Shown here: in pieces, positions 17,620-25,864 of the stretch
Layout of the letters: the number at the start of each line of letters is the position of its first letter
How positions within the stretch are numbered: the stretch's first letter is position 1
Assembly: GCA_004294445.1 (NCBI GenBank)
Contig: REAZ01000019.1
Location: 31,208 to 95,207, forward strand
Reading direction: 5' to 3'
DNA from: Cytophagales bacterium
GTDB lineage: Bacteria > Bacteroidota > Bacteroidia > Cytophagales > Thermoflexibacteraceae
Length of the DNA stretch: 64,000 bases
Program-made: the position numbers and the translations under genes
The notes under the pieces: model-generated
Database searches by the model: none
What the model saw: the letters and a program-made list of their open reading frames with translations, nothing else
What the model was told of the DNA's origin: nothing

Positions 17620-18798
17620 TTAAATTTTCTCAATGACTATAGCAGAAGCACCGCCACCGCCGTTGCAGATAGCTGCCAAGCCATATTTACCGCCTTTCTG
17701 GTGTAGTACGTTGGTAAGTGTCGTTACTATCCTTGCGCCAGAGCAGCCAAGCGGATGCCCTAATGCTACCGCACCGCCGAATACATTTACTTTTCCGCTG
17801 TCAAACCCCATGATTTTATTGAAAGCCAAAGTAACTACTGCAAACGCCTCATTTACTTCGCAATAGTCTATCTGTGAGGTAGTTAAACCCGCCAATTTCA
17901 AAGCTTTTGGAGCAGCCAAAGTAGGGGCAGTAGTGAACCATTCTGGCTCGTGGGCGGCATCTGCAAAAGAAACAATGCGCGCCAAGGGCGTAAGTCCGAG
18001 TTCTTTGACTTTTTCGCCACTCATCACGAGCAATGCCGAAGCACCGTCATTGATGGTAGAAGCATTGGCAGCAGTTACAGAGCCATCTTTGGTAAATACG
18101 GGCTTTAATGCAGGAATTTTGCTGAAGTCCACGTTCTTATATTCCTCGTCCTCTACTAGGCTGATAGGGTCGCCTTTTCGCTGCGGCACAGCTACGGGTA
18201 CAATTTCATTTTTGAAAGCACCACTTTCTGTAGCTGCTGCTGCTCGTTTATAAGACTGAATAGCAAAGGCATCTTGTTCCTCCCTGCTAATTTCATATTT
18301 TTTTGCGGTGCTATCGCCCGAAATGCCCATTGCAGTCTTGTTATAAGCATCGGTCAAGCCGTCAAATGCCAATCCATCTATGAGTTCAGCATTGCCATAT
18401 TTATACCCAAAACGCGCTTTTGGGATATAATAAGGCACATTACTCATGCTTTCCATGCCACCCGCTATCATGATGTCTGCGCCGCCCGTCATGATATTTT
18501 GAGCAGCAAGCATGATAGCTTTCATGCCCGAAGCACATACTTTGTTGATGGTCGTGCAGGGGGTATGCTTGCTCAAGCCTGCAAAAAGTGCTGCTTGTCG
18601 GGCGGGAGCCTGCCCCAATCCCGCAGAAAGGACATTCCCAAAATATGCCTCATTGACCAAATTGGGGTCAATGCCCGCCTTTTCTATTGCTCCTCTGATG
18701 GCAATAGACCCAAGTTGGGGGGCTGTGAAACTTGAAAGCACGCCGCCAAAACTGCCCATAGGCGTTCTTACCGCTGAAACTATATATACTTCTTTCAT
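17620..18798 (-). CDS. Acetyl-CoA C-acyltransferase (thiolase)
   Basis: Thiolase that condenses or cleaves acetyl-CoA and acyl-CoA units in acetoacetyl-CoA formation or beta-oxidation. The 392-residue length is standard. The nucleophile is C88 in [10 protein letters not shown]; the other active-site residues are H348 in [11 protein letters not shown] and C378 in [16 protein letters not shown] (315-322) is the conserved Asn-containing loop. Sequence alone cannot decide between biosynthetic (AtoB-like) and degradative (FadA-like) use, and no other fatty-acid genes are beside it. Upstream on the same strand lies altronate dehydratase (56-bp gap). Confidence 0.95.
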   Translation of the reverse strand: MKEVYIVSAVRTPMGSFGGVLSSFTAPQLGSIAIRGAIEKAGIDPNLVNEAYFGNVLSAGLGQAPARQAALFAGLSKHTPCTTINKVCASGMKAIMLAAQNIMTGGADIMIAGGMESMSNVPYYIPKARFGYKYGNAELIDGLAFDGLTDAYNKTAMGISGDSTAKKYEISREEQDAFAIQSYKRAAAATESGAFKNEIVPVAVPQRKGDPISLVEDEEYKNVDFSKIPALKPVFTKDGSVTAANASTINDGASALLVMSGEKVKELGLTPLARIVSFADAAHEPEWFTTAPTLAAPKALKLAGLTTSQIDYCEVNEAFAVVTLAFNKIMGFDSGKVNVFGGAVALGHPLGCSGARIVTTLTNVLHQKGGKYGLAAICNGGGGASAIVIEKI

Positions 18799-18854
18799 TG
18801 ATGTTATTGGTTATTAACTATTTATAAATTATGAGTTATAAATCATGGCTTTTT

Positions 18855-20507
18855 TTATAAAGAAACGCCTCTTTTCCAAGGAATAAAGTCGTCCTGCCCA
18901 AGGGCAACCGCTTTCGGTATGATTTCGCCGCTTGCTACTTTGATGATAAATTCTAAGATTTCTTCGCCTTTGCTCTCTATCGTGTCCTCTCCCGCAATGA
19001 TAGTCCCCGAATCAATGTCTATAATGTCGCTCATTTTTTTGTAGAGCGTTGTATTGCTCGAGATTTTGATAGTAGGTGCTACAGGATTGCCCGTTGGTGT
19101 GCCTAACCCTGTTGTAAACAAGATAATGTTCGCTCCAGAACCTGCCAAAGCCGTAGTGGACTCTACGTCATTACCTGGTGTGCAGAGTAGATTTAGCCCT
19201 GCTTCAGTAGCTTTTTCGGTATAGTCCAGCACCGCTACTACAGGGGAAGTTCCACCTTTTTTGGCTGCCCCTGCTGACTTGATAGCATCTGTAATGAGTC
19301 CGTCTTTAATATTGCCCGGTGATGGATTCATGTCAAAACCCGAACCGACCGCTAAGGCTCTTTCGTTGTAGGTTTTCATCAGGTAGGCAAATTTGCTTGC
19401 TACTTCATCGTTTACGCATCTATCCAAAAGTTCCTGCTCTACACCACAAAGTTCGGGAAACTCCGAAAGCATTGTGATGCCGCCCAAACTCGCAAGCAAA
19501 TCAGAAGTATGCCCTATAGCAGGGTTAGCAGAAATGCCCGAAAATCCGTCAGAGCCGCCGCACTCCAATCCTAACACAAGTTTGCTTAGGGGAGCGGGCT
19601 TGCGAACTATCTCATTTGCCTGAATAAGACCTACAAAAGTCTTTTTCACCGCTTCGGAAACAAAGTCTTTTTCCGACTTACTCTCCTGCTGCCCAAGTAC
19701 GTACATAGGTTTCGAAAAATTTTTATCACGCTTTGCAATTTCACTTTTCAAAATATCGACTTGTGCGTGCTGGCATCCCAAACTCAATACGGTAACTCCC
19801 GCTACGTTAGGGTGCGTGATGTAGCCCGCTAACAAAGCACAAAGAGCATCGGAATCTTGGCGCGTGCCACCGCAGCCGCCCTCATGCGTAAGGAACTTAA
19901 TGCCATCTACATTGGGGAAAACTCTGTAGGCTTTGGTCTGCTCGGCAGTCATCAGAATATCGGCACTGAGCAAGTCAGCCTCTCCCCTACCCTCTTGGTG
20001 CATTTTCACCAAACTTTTCACGTCCAGATGATAACGCTGCCCCATCGCATAGCCAAGTTCTTTCATCAAAGCCTCTTTGACCATATTGATATTGCGATTT
20101 TCGCAAAATACCAAAGGCACTAAAAGCCAATAGTTGGCTGTGCCTACGCTGCCATCTGCCCTATGATAGCCCATAAAAGTACGAGATTTAAACTTCTCAA
20201 TATCAGGCGACTGCCATGCTATTTTCTGGGTTTTCTCCTTGAAATCTTGGGAGGAATGTTTTATATTTTGGGTAGAAATTACGCCCCCCTGCGGAATAAA
20301 TTGGGTTGCCTTGCCTACCAAAACGCCATACATCACTATCTGGTCATTCACTGCAAAATCTCGTGTGGCAAACTTATGCTTGGCAGGAATATTCTCCGCC
20401 AACTTGTAAGTAATCCCTTCATAGTCAATCGTTTCATCTGCCTTCAAATCTGCTAAGGCAACGATAACATTGTCTTGGGGGTGAATTTTTAATGCTTTTT
20501 GTTTCAT
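18855..20507 (-). CDS. uxaA: Altronate dehydratase (UxaA family), single-chain
   Basis: Dehydrates D-altronate to 2-keto-3-deoxy-gluconate in galacturonate breakdown. The 550-residue chain has an N-terminal SAF domain (about 1-95, starting KALKIHPQDNVIVALADL) followed by the large UxaA domain. Visible conserved blocks are GTANYWLLVPLVFCENRN, GGTRQDSDALCALL, LGLECGGSDGFSGISANPA, GFDMNPSPGNIKDGL and GTPTGNPVAPTIKI. Cysteine and histidine residues typical of iron binding are present. It overlaps no other gene; a small membrane protein starts upstream with 3 bp between. No other galacturonate genes (UxaB, UxaC) are in the window, so it may act in another sugar-acid route. Confidence 0.93.
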   Translation of the reverse strand: MKQKALKIHPQDNVIVALADLKADETIDYEGITYKLAENIPAKHKFATRDFAVNDQIVMYGVLVGKATQFIPQGGVISTQNIKHSSQDFKEKTQKIAWQSPDIEKFKSRTFMGYHRADGSVGTANYWLLVPLVFCENRNINMVKEALMKELGYAMGQRYHLDVKSLVKMHQEGRGEADLLSADILMTAEQTKAYRVFPNVDGIKFLTHEGGCGGTRQDSDALCALLAGYITHPNVAGVTVLSLGCQHAQVDILKSEIAKRDKNFSKPMYVLGQQESKSEKDFVSEAVKKTFVGLIQANEIVRKPAPLSKLVLGLECGGSDGFSGISANPAIGHTSDLLASLGGITMLSEFPELCGVEQELLDRCVNDEVASKFAYLMKTYNERALAVGSGFDMNPSPGNIKDGLITDAIKSAGAAKKGGTSPVVAVLDYTEKATEAGLNLLCTPGNDVESTTALAGSGANIILFTTGLGTPTGNPVAPTIKISSNTTLYKKMSDIIDIDSGTIIAGEDTIESKGEEILEFIIKVASGEIIPKAVALGQDDFIPWKRGVSL

Positions 20508-20510
20508 TTT

Positions 20511-20762
20511 TTATTTGACTTCTTCGTAATCGATATAATCTCCGTCCGAAAAATCTTTGCGATTCTTTTTCCCTGTCGTATAAATATTGATGTCATTTGC
20601 CTTGTCCTGATACTCAGGCTTAGGCGGCTGATTTTGTTGCTTTTGCTTGGCTATCGCATCGCCTACCCCCGCAATCACGCGCGCAATCTGATACACTTTT
20701 CGCCCAAAGCGATACACCACATAGCCAATAATGCCGAAAATAAGAAGAAATTTTAGTATCAC
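20511..20762 (-). CDS. Small membrane protein, DUF4834-like
   Basis: An 83-residue protein with one N-terminal membrane helix (about 2-17, LKFLLIFGIIGYVVYRFG) followed by a charged, Gln/Lys/Pro-rich tail ending in acidic YIDYEEVK. This layout matches a small Bacteroidota family (DUF4834) of unknown function. The identification is by pattern only. It lies 3 bp upstream of altronate dehydratase on the same strand and is probably translated from the same message. It is not a mere shadow ORF, since it starts at ATG and ends where the next gene begins. Confidence 0.7.
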   Translation of the reverse strand: MILKFLLIFGIIGYVVYRFGRKVYQIARVIAGVGDAIAKQKQQNQPPKPEYQDKANDINIYTTGKKNRKDFSDGDYIDYEEVK

Positions 20763-20817
20763 CGAATTATAAATTTTGAGGGTTTAGAGTTTTTGTTTTT
20801 TGTGTTATTACTAATAT

Positions 20818-20916
20818 CTAATTTTTAAATTTAGAAAAATAACCATCATTTGCAACATTCTGTAAATCTTCAATGGTAAGTTGATAAATGATTTTGTCAA
20901 GGTCTTGTATTTGCAT
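20818..20916 (-). pseudogene. Short ORF, probable remnant of a small Bacteroidota protein family
   Basis: An ATG at 20916 opens a 32-residue frame reading MQIQDLDKIIYQLTIEDLQN and ending YFSKFKN. The motif (I/L)xxLxxxDLQNVA resembles the start of small Bacteroidota proteins of 60-80 residues, so this looks like the first half of one, cut by a stop codon. It lies next to the inverted repeat at 20932-21021. The family relation is from memory and unverified; it may be a non-coding coincidence. Confidence 0.35.
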
Positions 20917-20931
20917 AAATTTAAAACACTT

Positions 20932-21021
20932 GGAACACGGATTTTACAGATTTAACAGGTTTTTACGAATACAATATAAAAATCTGTGTTTTATCCGTTC
21001 AATCCGTATCATCTGTGTTCT
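20932..21021. repeat. Degenerate inverted repeat with about 10-nt inner period
   Basis: The left arm (20932-20966) runs GGAACACGGATTTTACAGAT and onward. The right arm (about 20979-21021), read in reverse complement, runs AGAACACAGATGATACGGAT and onward, so the two are imperfect inverted copies. Within each arm a unit like ACrGATT recurs about every 10 nt (ACACGGATT, ACAGATT, AACAGG). The rest of the 20763-21142 gap is AT-rich and shows nothing else. Similar AATCCGTGT-type arrays are widespread in Bacteroidota intergenic DNA; their function is unknown. Confidence 0.75.
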
Positions 21022-21142
21022 ATTATTTTTGTTTCAAATGAAAAATAATTTCCGAATAGGCTGATGTTTTTTTGCGTTCTATTCTACAAAAATAAAAATA
21101 AATTACTAATTTTCCGTTAATGTTCTACACAATCTAAAAAAA

Positions 21143-22615
21143 ATGCCGATTCAAAACCAAGTAATCACACTTACGCAAGCTGAACAAACTTTGGAAAAAC
21201 AGCTACTTAGCTCCGCAAAAACCCTTACGCTCACTGTTGGTGATGTGTCTGCGCTGACGGGGCTAAACACTGATGATGCCAAGCACGCCTTAGATGTGTT
21301 GATGGCAAAGTACATCTGCCGCCTCAAAGTTACGGAAGCGGGCGACCTGATTTATGACTTCGGCAGCTCGATGCTTCGGCGTGGCGAAAAAACGGCAAAA
21401 GAGTATTTGGAGGATTTAAAAAATATCCTCTGGCAAGTTTTCAAAATATTTTTTAAGGCATGGATTGCCGTTACTTTGGTGTTTTATTTTATCGTCTTTT
21501 TGGTCGTCATTATAGGGCTTATTATCGCTGCTTTGTCGGGAGATGGAGACGGTGATTTTGATATAGGAGATATTTTTGTCGGCTTTTTTCATGCTCTTGC
21601 TGAGGTTTTCAGAGGCATTTTTATCTGGGATACTTTCTCCCCCATCGTCTATTACGAAACCGACAAGCAGGGCTATCAGTACAAACACTACGAGTCCCGC
21701 AAGTCGTCTTTGGGCAAGTTTGGCAAGGCAAATAAGGAGATTAAAGAGGAGAAAAAAAGTTTTGTGGCTTCCGTTTATGATTTCGTTTTCGGTCCCCCAA
21801 GAGTAGAAACTACTACTTTGGACAACCTCAAAGAATTGGCGGCTTACTCTCGTAGGCAAAATGGCATAGTCGTTACCCCCGAAGTCATTGGCTTGGCGGG
21901 CTATAAGGCTGACGATGCCGACAAATTTATGGCGGAAGCTATTTCTCACTTCGGCGGAAAAGCTGACGTTACCGAAAATGGCGTTTTGTATGCCGAATTT
22001 GAGGAGTTGAGCAGGAGTGCCAGCAAGGAAGTGGAAGACAAAGTAGTTTGGTTTTGGGACGAATACGAACCCGAATATGAGGTTACGGGCAACACAGGCG
22101 GCAGAAACACACGAATCATCGGGATAAATATTTTCAATATGATAGTTTCGGGCATTGTGATAGGCACTGCAAGCGGCGACCCAACCGTTTCTGCATGGTT
22201 TTCTGTAGGGCTGGGTTGGATTCCTTTTGCCTTTTCTACCCTATTTTTCGGCGTGCCTGCCCTGCGTTCGCTGTCCATTTTCCCCAAGCAAAAAAAGCGT
22301 TACTTCGCTAACATCAGAAAACGATTAATGAAAGTAATCTACCAAGATAGGGACAAAATAGTATCGGCAGAGGAACTCATGCAGGCGGTAAATGCACAAA
22401 GCAAGGGCGAAAAAAACCTCTCTAAAGAGGAAATAGAAAAGGTAATGAACGACCTTATTTTTGATTTTCAGGGGGAAATGCTCGTCAAAGAAGACGGAAA
22501 AATCGTTTATACTTTCGAAAAACTAAAAGCAGAGTTAGACGAGGCGCACAGGCTACGGCAGGAAAAAGGCTTCGGAAATGCTCCCTCAGCCATTGTTTTT
22601 GATTCGGGGATTTGA
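21143..22615 (+). CDS. Hypothetical membrane protein with three winged-helix-like modules
   Basis: Not recognised as a named family. The 490-residue protein has three copies of a short module: residues about 24-72 (TVGDVSALTGLNTDDAKHAL ... LIYDF), 232-286 (VTPEVIGLAGYKADDADKFM ... VLYAEF) and 396-458 (VSAEELMQAVN ... KIVYTF). Each has the shape of a small winged helix ending in a beta hairpin. Between copies 1 and 2 lies one long hydrophobic stretch (about 95-132) and a second hydrophobic segment (about 143-165). Between copies 2 and 3 lie further hydrophobic segments (about 326-342 and 352-372). Acidic GDGDGDFDIGD (133-143) follows the first membrane stretch. It stands next to a toxin-antitoxin pair. 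Its role is unknown. Confidence 0.7.
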   Translation: MPIQNQVITLTQAEQTLEKQLLSSAKTLTLTVGDVSALTGLNTDDAKHALDVLMAKYICRLKVTEAGDLIYDFGSSMLRRGEKTAKEYLEDLKNILWQVFKIFFKAWIAVTLVFYFIVFLVVIIGLIIAALSGDGDGDFDIGDIFVGFFHALAEVFRGIFIWDTFSPIVYYETDKQGYQYKHYESRKSSLGKFGKANKEIKEEKKSFVASVYDFVFGPPRVETTTLDNLKELAAYSRRQNGIVVTPEVIGLAGYKADDADKFMAEAISHFGGKADVTENGVLYAEFEELSRSASKEVEDKVVWFWDEYEPEYEVTGNTGGRNTRIIGINIFNMIVSGIVIGTASGDPTVSAWFSVGLGWIPFAFSTLFFGVPALRSLSIFPKQKKRYFANIRKRLMKVIYQDRDKIVSAEELMQAVNAQSKGEKNLSKEEIEKVMNDLIFDFQGEMLVKEDGKIVYTFEKLKAELDEAHRLRQEKGFGNAPSAIVFDSGI

Positions 22616-22654
22616 GAGAGTAATTGATTAACTTTACAAAAAAAGAAGAAAACT

Positions 22655-22999
22655 ATGGTCATAGAAAAAGACACTTTAAAATTGAATGTTCCGATTGACT
22701 TTGAGCAATTGGTGAGTTTGGTAATGCAACTTCCGCAGGCTTACAAGCAAAAATTGACAAGCCTACTAATTGATAATAATAGTGGTTTTTTGACCATAGA
22801 TGAACCACTGACTTTCGAGCAGTGGAATAGCGAGTTTGACAATCAAAAGCTACAAGAATACCTGCCCGAATACGAAATGACATTATTGGAGTTTCGTAAA
22901 AAACAGTGGGAAGACGAGCAAGATACAGATGGACAAATGAACGAACAAGAATTTAAAACTTGGCTAAAAACAGCATGGAAAAATCAAATAGAGAAGTAA
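22655..22999 (+). CDS. Putative antitoxin of a RelE/ParE-type toxin-antitoxin pair
   Basis: A 114-residue, mostly helical and acidic protein (QWEDEQDTDGQMNEQEF near residue 86) without a signal peptide. It is assigned as antitoxin because its 3' end overlaps by 25 bp the start of a RelE/ParE-like toxin gene, a classic layout. The repressor part is not obvious: no clear ribbon-helix-helix or HTH motif is seen in the N-terminal half (DTLKLNVPIDFEQLVSLVMQ). Antitoxins of this shape, with the N-terminus reading LNVPIDFEQL, exist in Bacteroidota and cyanobacteria without a well-named family. The function rests on gene order. Confidence 0.65.
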   Translation: MVIEKDTLKLNVPIDFEQLVSLVMQLPQAYKQKLTSLLIDNNSGFLTIDEPLTFEQWNSEFDNQKLQEYLPEYEMTLLEFRKKQWEDEQDTDGQMNEQEFKTWLKTAWKNQIEK

Positions 23000-23301
23000 T
23001 ATTTAGCCGTTTTTTTAGAATTACTTTGCTTTCCATCTTGCACTATATCGCAGAAGAATCTTCTCAAAATGCAGAGAAATTTAGTGTGGATTTGCAAACT
23101 TTCTTAGAAGAAATAGGCAAGTATCCAGACATTTACAAAGAGTTTAATCCTTGGGCAAGCAAAAGCAAACTATATCGTTATCGCATTTTTAAGAAAAACT
23201 ACTTGGTAATTTTTAAAGTTACCAAACTCAAATTGCTGTTTGTACGCATAGAGTACGCCAAGCGAAATCCCGATTATTATAAATCCTTGAAAAAGAAATA
23301 A
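22975..23301 (+). CDS. RelE/ParE family toxin
   Basis: A 108-residue protein of the RelE/ParE fold, whose members either cleave ribosome-bound mRNA or inhibit gyrase. The pattern is typical: FSRFFRITLLSILHYIAEES, then FLEEIGKYPDI, a central PWASKSKLYRYRIFKKNYLVIF and the ending FVRIEYAKRNPDYYKSLKKK. The ATG at 22975 is preferred over a TTG five codons upstream at 22960. It overlaps the putative antitoxin gene by 25 bp. The toxic activity type (mRNA cleavage or gyrase) cannot be told from sequence. Confidence 0.82.
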   Translation: MEKSNREVIFSRFFRITLLSILHYIAEESSQNAEKFSVDLQTFLEEIGKYPDIYKEFNPWASKSKLYRYRIFKKNYLVIFKVTKLKLLFVRIEYAKRNPDYYKSLKKK

Positions 23302-23335
23302 ATGCTCACAAAAAACACATAACCCATAAAAAAAA

Positions 23336-23553
23336 ATGGCACACCTCACAGGCATAGGCATAGAAAACTTCCGAGTATTCAAGACTACACAGAGTTTGAC
23401 TTCACACCGATTACGATACTGACAGGGGCGAATAATTCGGGCGAACCGTATGAGTACATTCATCTCAATACTTTTAACAATGGTCTTGAGTTGGAAGAAG
23501 GACTTAGTAAGTTTTCCAATTTTATAATTATGAACGTAAACATCAATCTTTAG
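23336..23553 (+). pseudogene. Broken AAA-type ATPase (SMC/RecF-like) gene fragment
   Basis: From the ATG at 23336 the frame reads MAHLTGIGIENFRVFK, the usual opening of RecF/SMC-like Bacteroidota ATPases, then hits a stop at 23420. Moving to the next frame, YTEFDFTPITILTGANNSG follows, as if one base had been lost at about 23390 (aag-gac-tac expected). The Walker A motif should continue GKSS but instead reads GEPYEYIHLNTFNN, which points to an internal deletion. The frame ends at 23553. The fragment is a decayed remnant, not a working gene. It lies directly upstream of the truncated SpoIIE gene. Confidence 0.75.
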
Positions 23554-23689
23554 GCTATTTGACACCAGCAGAAGTTTACATTGATAAAAAAGAACTATCT
23601 AAAAAAAATACAAAAACTTAATCAAACGACTACACCTTAGTTTTACACTGAAATTGTCCAAACTTTGGGGTACACCATAATCAACTTCT

Positions 23690-25822
23690 ATGGGTAAGTT
23701 TCGTGCTACTGTGGCGAGTAATACTACCTCATTCCAAAATGTAAAAATCTATAAATCGGGCTACAAACTCAAAGATTGGAAATTAGACAAAAATAAGGAA
23801 CTGCTCATCGTTCAGTTAGCCAAACTTTCGCAAACAGAGATTCTTAATGCCAAGACGATAAAAGGAACATTGTATAACCCCAATGGAGTGCCTGTGCGAA
23901 AGGCATGGATTACTGTGGATGGGGTATCACTGATGGATGTAGCAATTACTAATGATAAGGGCATTTTTTACCTTCGTATTCCTCCCGATGAAAATTTTAG
24001 CAATAAAAACAAAATTTTAGTAGAAGGCAAGCACATCAATGCCTCTTTTGTGAAGTATGATGAAAAGAAAATGACTCTTTACATTATGCTCAAAGATGTA
24101 GGGCAGGAGCTAAATACAGCAAATGAGAATTTTAACGAACTGCCAAATAATAATCCCGACCAATATGAAATCAGTGTGATAGATGAGGATTCTCAACCTG
24201 TAGCTTCCTTAGCTGTGAATGCTTGGGGAATCGGTTTTTTTACTACTGATGCAGAAGGTAAGTTTAATATAGAAAGTAAAGATATTCAGTCTATTAAATT
24301 TATTATCAAAGGCTTTGATAAAATTAGGACAAATTACGGAGAAAATGAAAAAAGTAGAAAAGTAACCATATTTGTTCGTAGCTTACTCCCGCGAGCATCG
24401 TTTCGCGAAGTAGCTTCAAAAGGAAGGGCTACCAATTTTGCCGATAGTGTCGGAAAAGGAGATTATGCTGGCAGATTTAATAGGGTTTCTGATGAGTTAA
24501 ATAGTGAAAAAGAACTGTTTGAGAATTCGGGCGAGCGAGTAAGGGGCGAGATAGATAAAATTAATGAGGAACTTGTGAAAGATAAAAACTTGAATGAATC
24601 TCAAAAACAACTTCTACAAACTTATTTAGGTGGCTTGGAGGAATTACTCAATGATAATGCAAAAGTTTTTGAGCATAATCAGTCCCAAACCAAAAGCCGC
24701 TTGGAAATGATGCGTTCCTTTGTTTCTGCCAAAAACAAGATAGATGACGAGATGCTCAAGGAAATGGAAAAGGAAAAGCAAGTAATGCTCTCCGATTTTA
24801 AGAAAAATATCTGGGCTATTTCTTCTGTTGCCGCTGTTTTTGCTGTTATTACTGTGATTGCGTTTTCTTTGGCTCGGTATCTTAATAATCAGAAGAAAAA
24901 AGTAGAAGAAGCGAATAAAAATTTGGCTATAGCTACTACGCAACTGAGCGAAAAAGTAAATGAAATAAATCAAAAAAATGAGGAAATGAAGGTGCAAGCC
25001 GAAAACTTGCAAAAAATAAATCAAGAGTTACATAAAAAAGACGCTAATATTACCGCAAGCCTTAACTATGCCCGAAGGCTCCAGAAAGCAACTTTCCCAC
25101 AAGTGGAGTTTATAAAGAAGTCTATTCCCGATTTTTTTACGTTTTTTAAGCCTAAAGATATAGTAAGTGGCGATTTTTATTGGTTTGCTGAAAAAATAGA
25201 CCCACATACAGGCAATAAACAGCAATTTATTGCTTCGGCAGACTGCACAGGGCATGGCGTACCTGGGGCGTTTATGAGCATGGTGGGTGATGCACTTTTG
25301 GATAAAATCATTAATACACAAGGCATTAGCTCTCCCGATAAAATCTTGACCGAACTGCACTACGGCATACGCTATATGCTCAACCAAGAGGAAAGTGAAA
25401 ATAGAGATGGCATGGATATGGGCTTTTGTATGATAGACAAAGCCAATAATACGATAGAATATGCAGGTGCGAAAAACTCACTTTTTTATATTCAAGATGG
25501 CAAGCTAAACACTGCCAAAGGCACAATGATGTCTTTGGGCGGGATTCAGTTTAGGGATTTGGGCGAAGAAAAGACGTTTACCAAGCAAATAATCGATATT
25601 AGCAAACCAACAACTTGTTATTTATTCTCTGACGGATTTCCAGACCAATTTGGCGGAGAAACAAGTAAGAAATATAGCAAGCAACGTTTTAGCAATTTGT
25701 TGCTCAGTATCCACGGTGAAAGCTTTGAAAAACAAAAAGAAATACTCTCCAATGAACTTGAGGAGTGGCGAAAAGGAACGAAACAAACTGATGATGTGTT
25801 AGTTATGGGATTTAGAGTATAG
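23690..25822 (+). CDS. SpoIIE/PP2C phosphatase with carboxypeptidase-regulatory-like N-terminus, 5'-truncated
   Basis: Serine phosphatase of the PP2C/SpoIIE class attached to a sensory front. The 710 residues carry two or three beta-rich CarboxypepD_reg-like units (TIKGTLYNPNGVPVRKAWIT near 59; SVIDEDSQPVASLAVNAWG near 162), a helical region, a membrane helix (about 377-397), a coiled coil and the phosphatase domain (about 470-710). Phosphatase motifs are SGDFYWF, DCTGHGVPGAFMSM, DGMDMGFCMID, EYAGAKNSLFYI, FSDGFPDQFGG and QTDDVLVMGF. The protein begins in mid-unit (MGKFRATVASN resembles DxxGKFxxxV) with a stop just upstream and no signal peptide, which suggests loss of the true 5' end. It may still be expressed. 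Confidence 0.9.
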   Translation: MGKFRATVASNTTSFQNVKIYKSGYKLKDWKLDKNKELLIVQLAKLSQTEILNAKTIKGTLYNPNGVPVRKAWITVDGVSLMDVAITNDKGIFYLRIPPDENFSNKNKILVEGKHINASFVKYDEKKMTLYIMLKDVGQELNTANENFNELPNNNPDQYEISVIDEDSQPVASLAVNAWGIGFFTTDAEGKFNIESKDIQSIKFIIKGFDKIRTNYGENEKSRKVTIFVRSLLPRASFREVASKGRATNFADSVGKGDYAGRFNRVSDELNSEKELFENSGERVRGEIDKINEELVKDKNLNESQKQLLQTYLGGLEELLNDNAKVFEHNQSQTKSRLEMMRSFVSAKNKIDDEMLKEMEKEKQVMLSDFKKNIWAISSVAAVFAVITVIAFSLARYLNNQKKKVEEANKNLAIATTQLSEKVNEINQKNEEMKVQAENLQKINQELHKKDANITASLNYARRLQKATFPQVEFIKKSIPDFFTFFKPKDIVSGDFYWFAEKIDPHTGNKQQFIASADCTGHGVPGAFMSMVGDALLDKIINTQGISSPDKILTELHYGIRYMLNQEESENRDGMDMGFCMIDKANNTIEYAGAKNSLFYIQDGKLNTAKGTMMSLGGIQFRDLGEEKTFTKQIIDISKPTTCYLFSDGFPDQFGGETSKKYSKQRFSNLLLSIHGESFEKQKEILSNELEEWRKGTKQTDDVLVMGFRV

Positions 25823-25864
25823 AGAGATTACTGGGCTACCAAGAACTTATTGGGTTAAGCATAT

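Noticed and set aside
21416..21949. A 177-residue minus-strand frame inside the triple-module membrane gene
   Set aside because: It is antisense to a gene with a coherent repeat structure and has no start context or recognisable motif.
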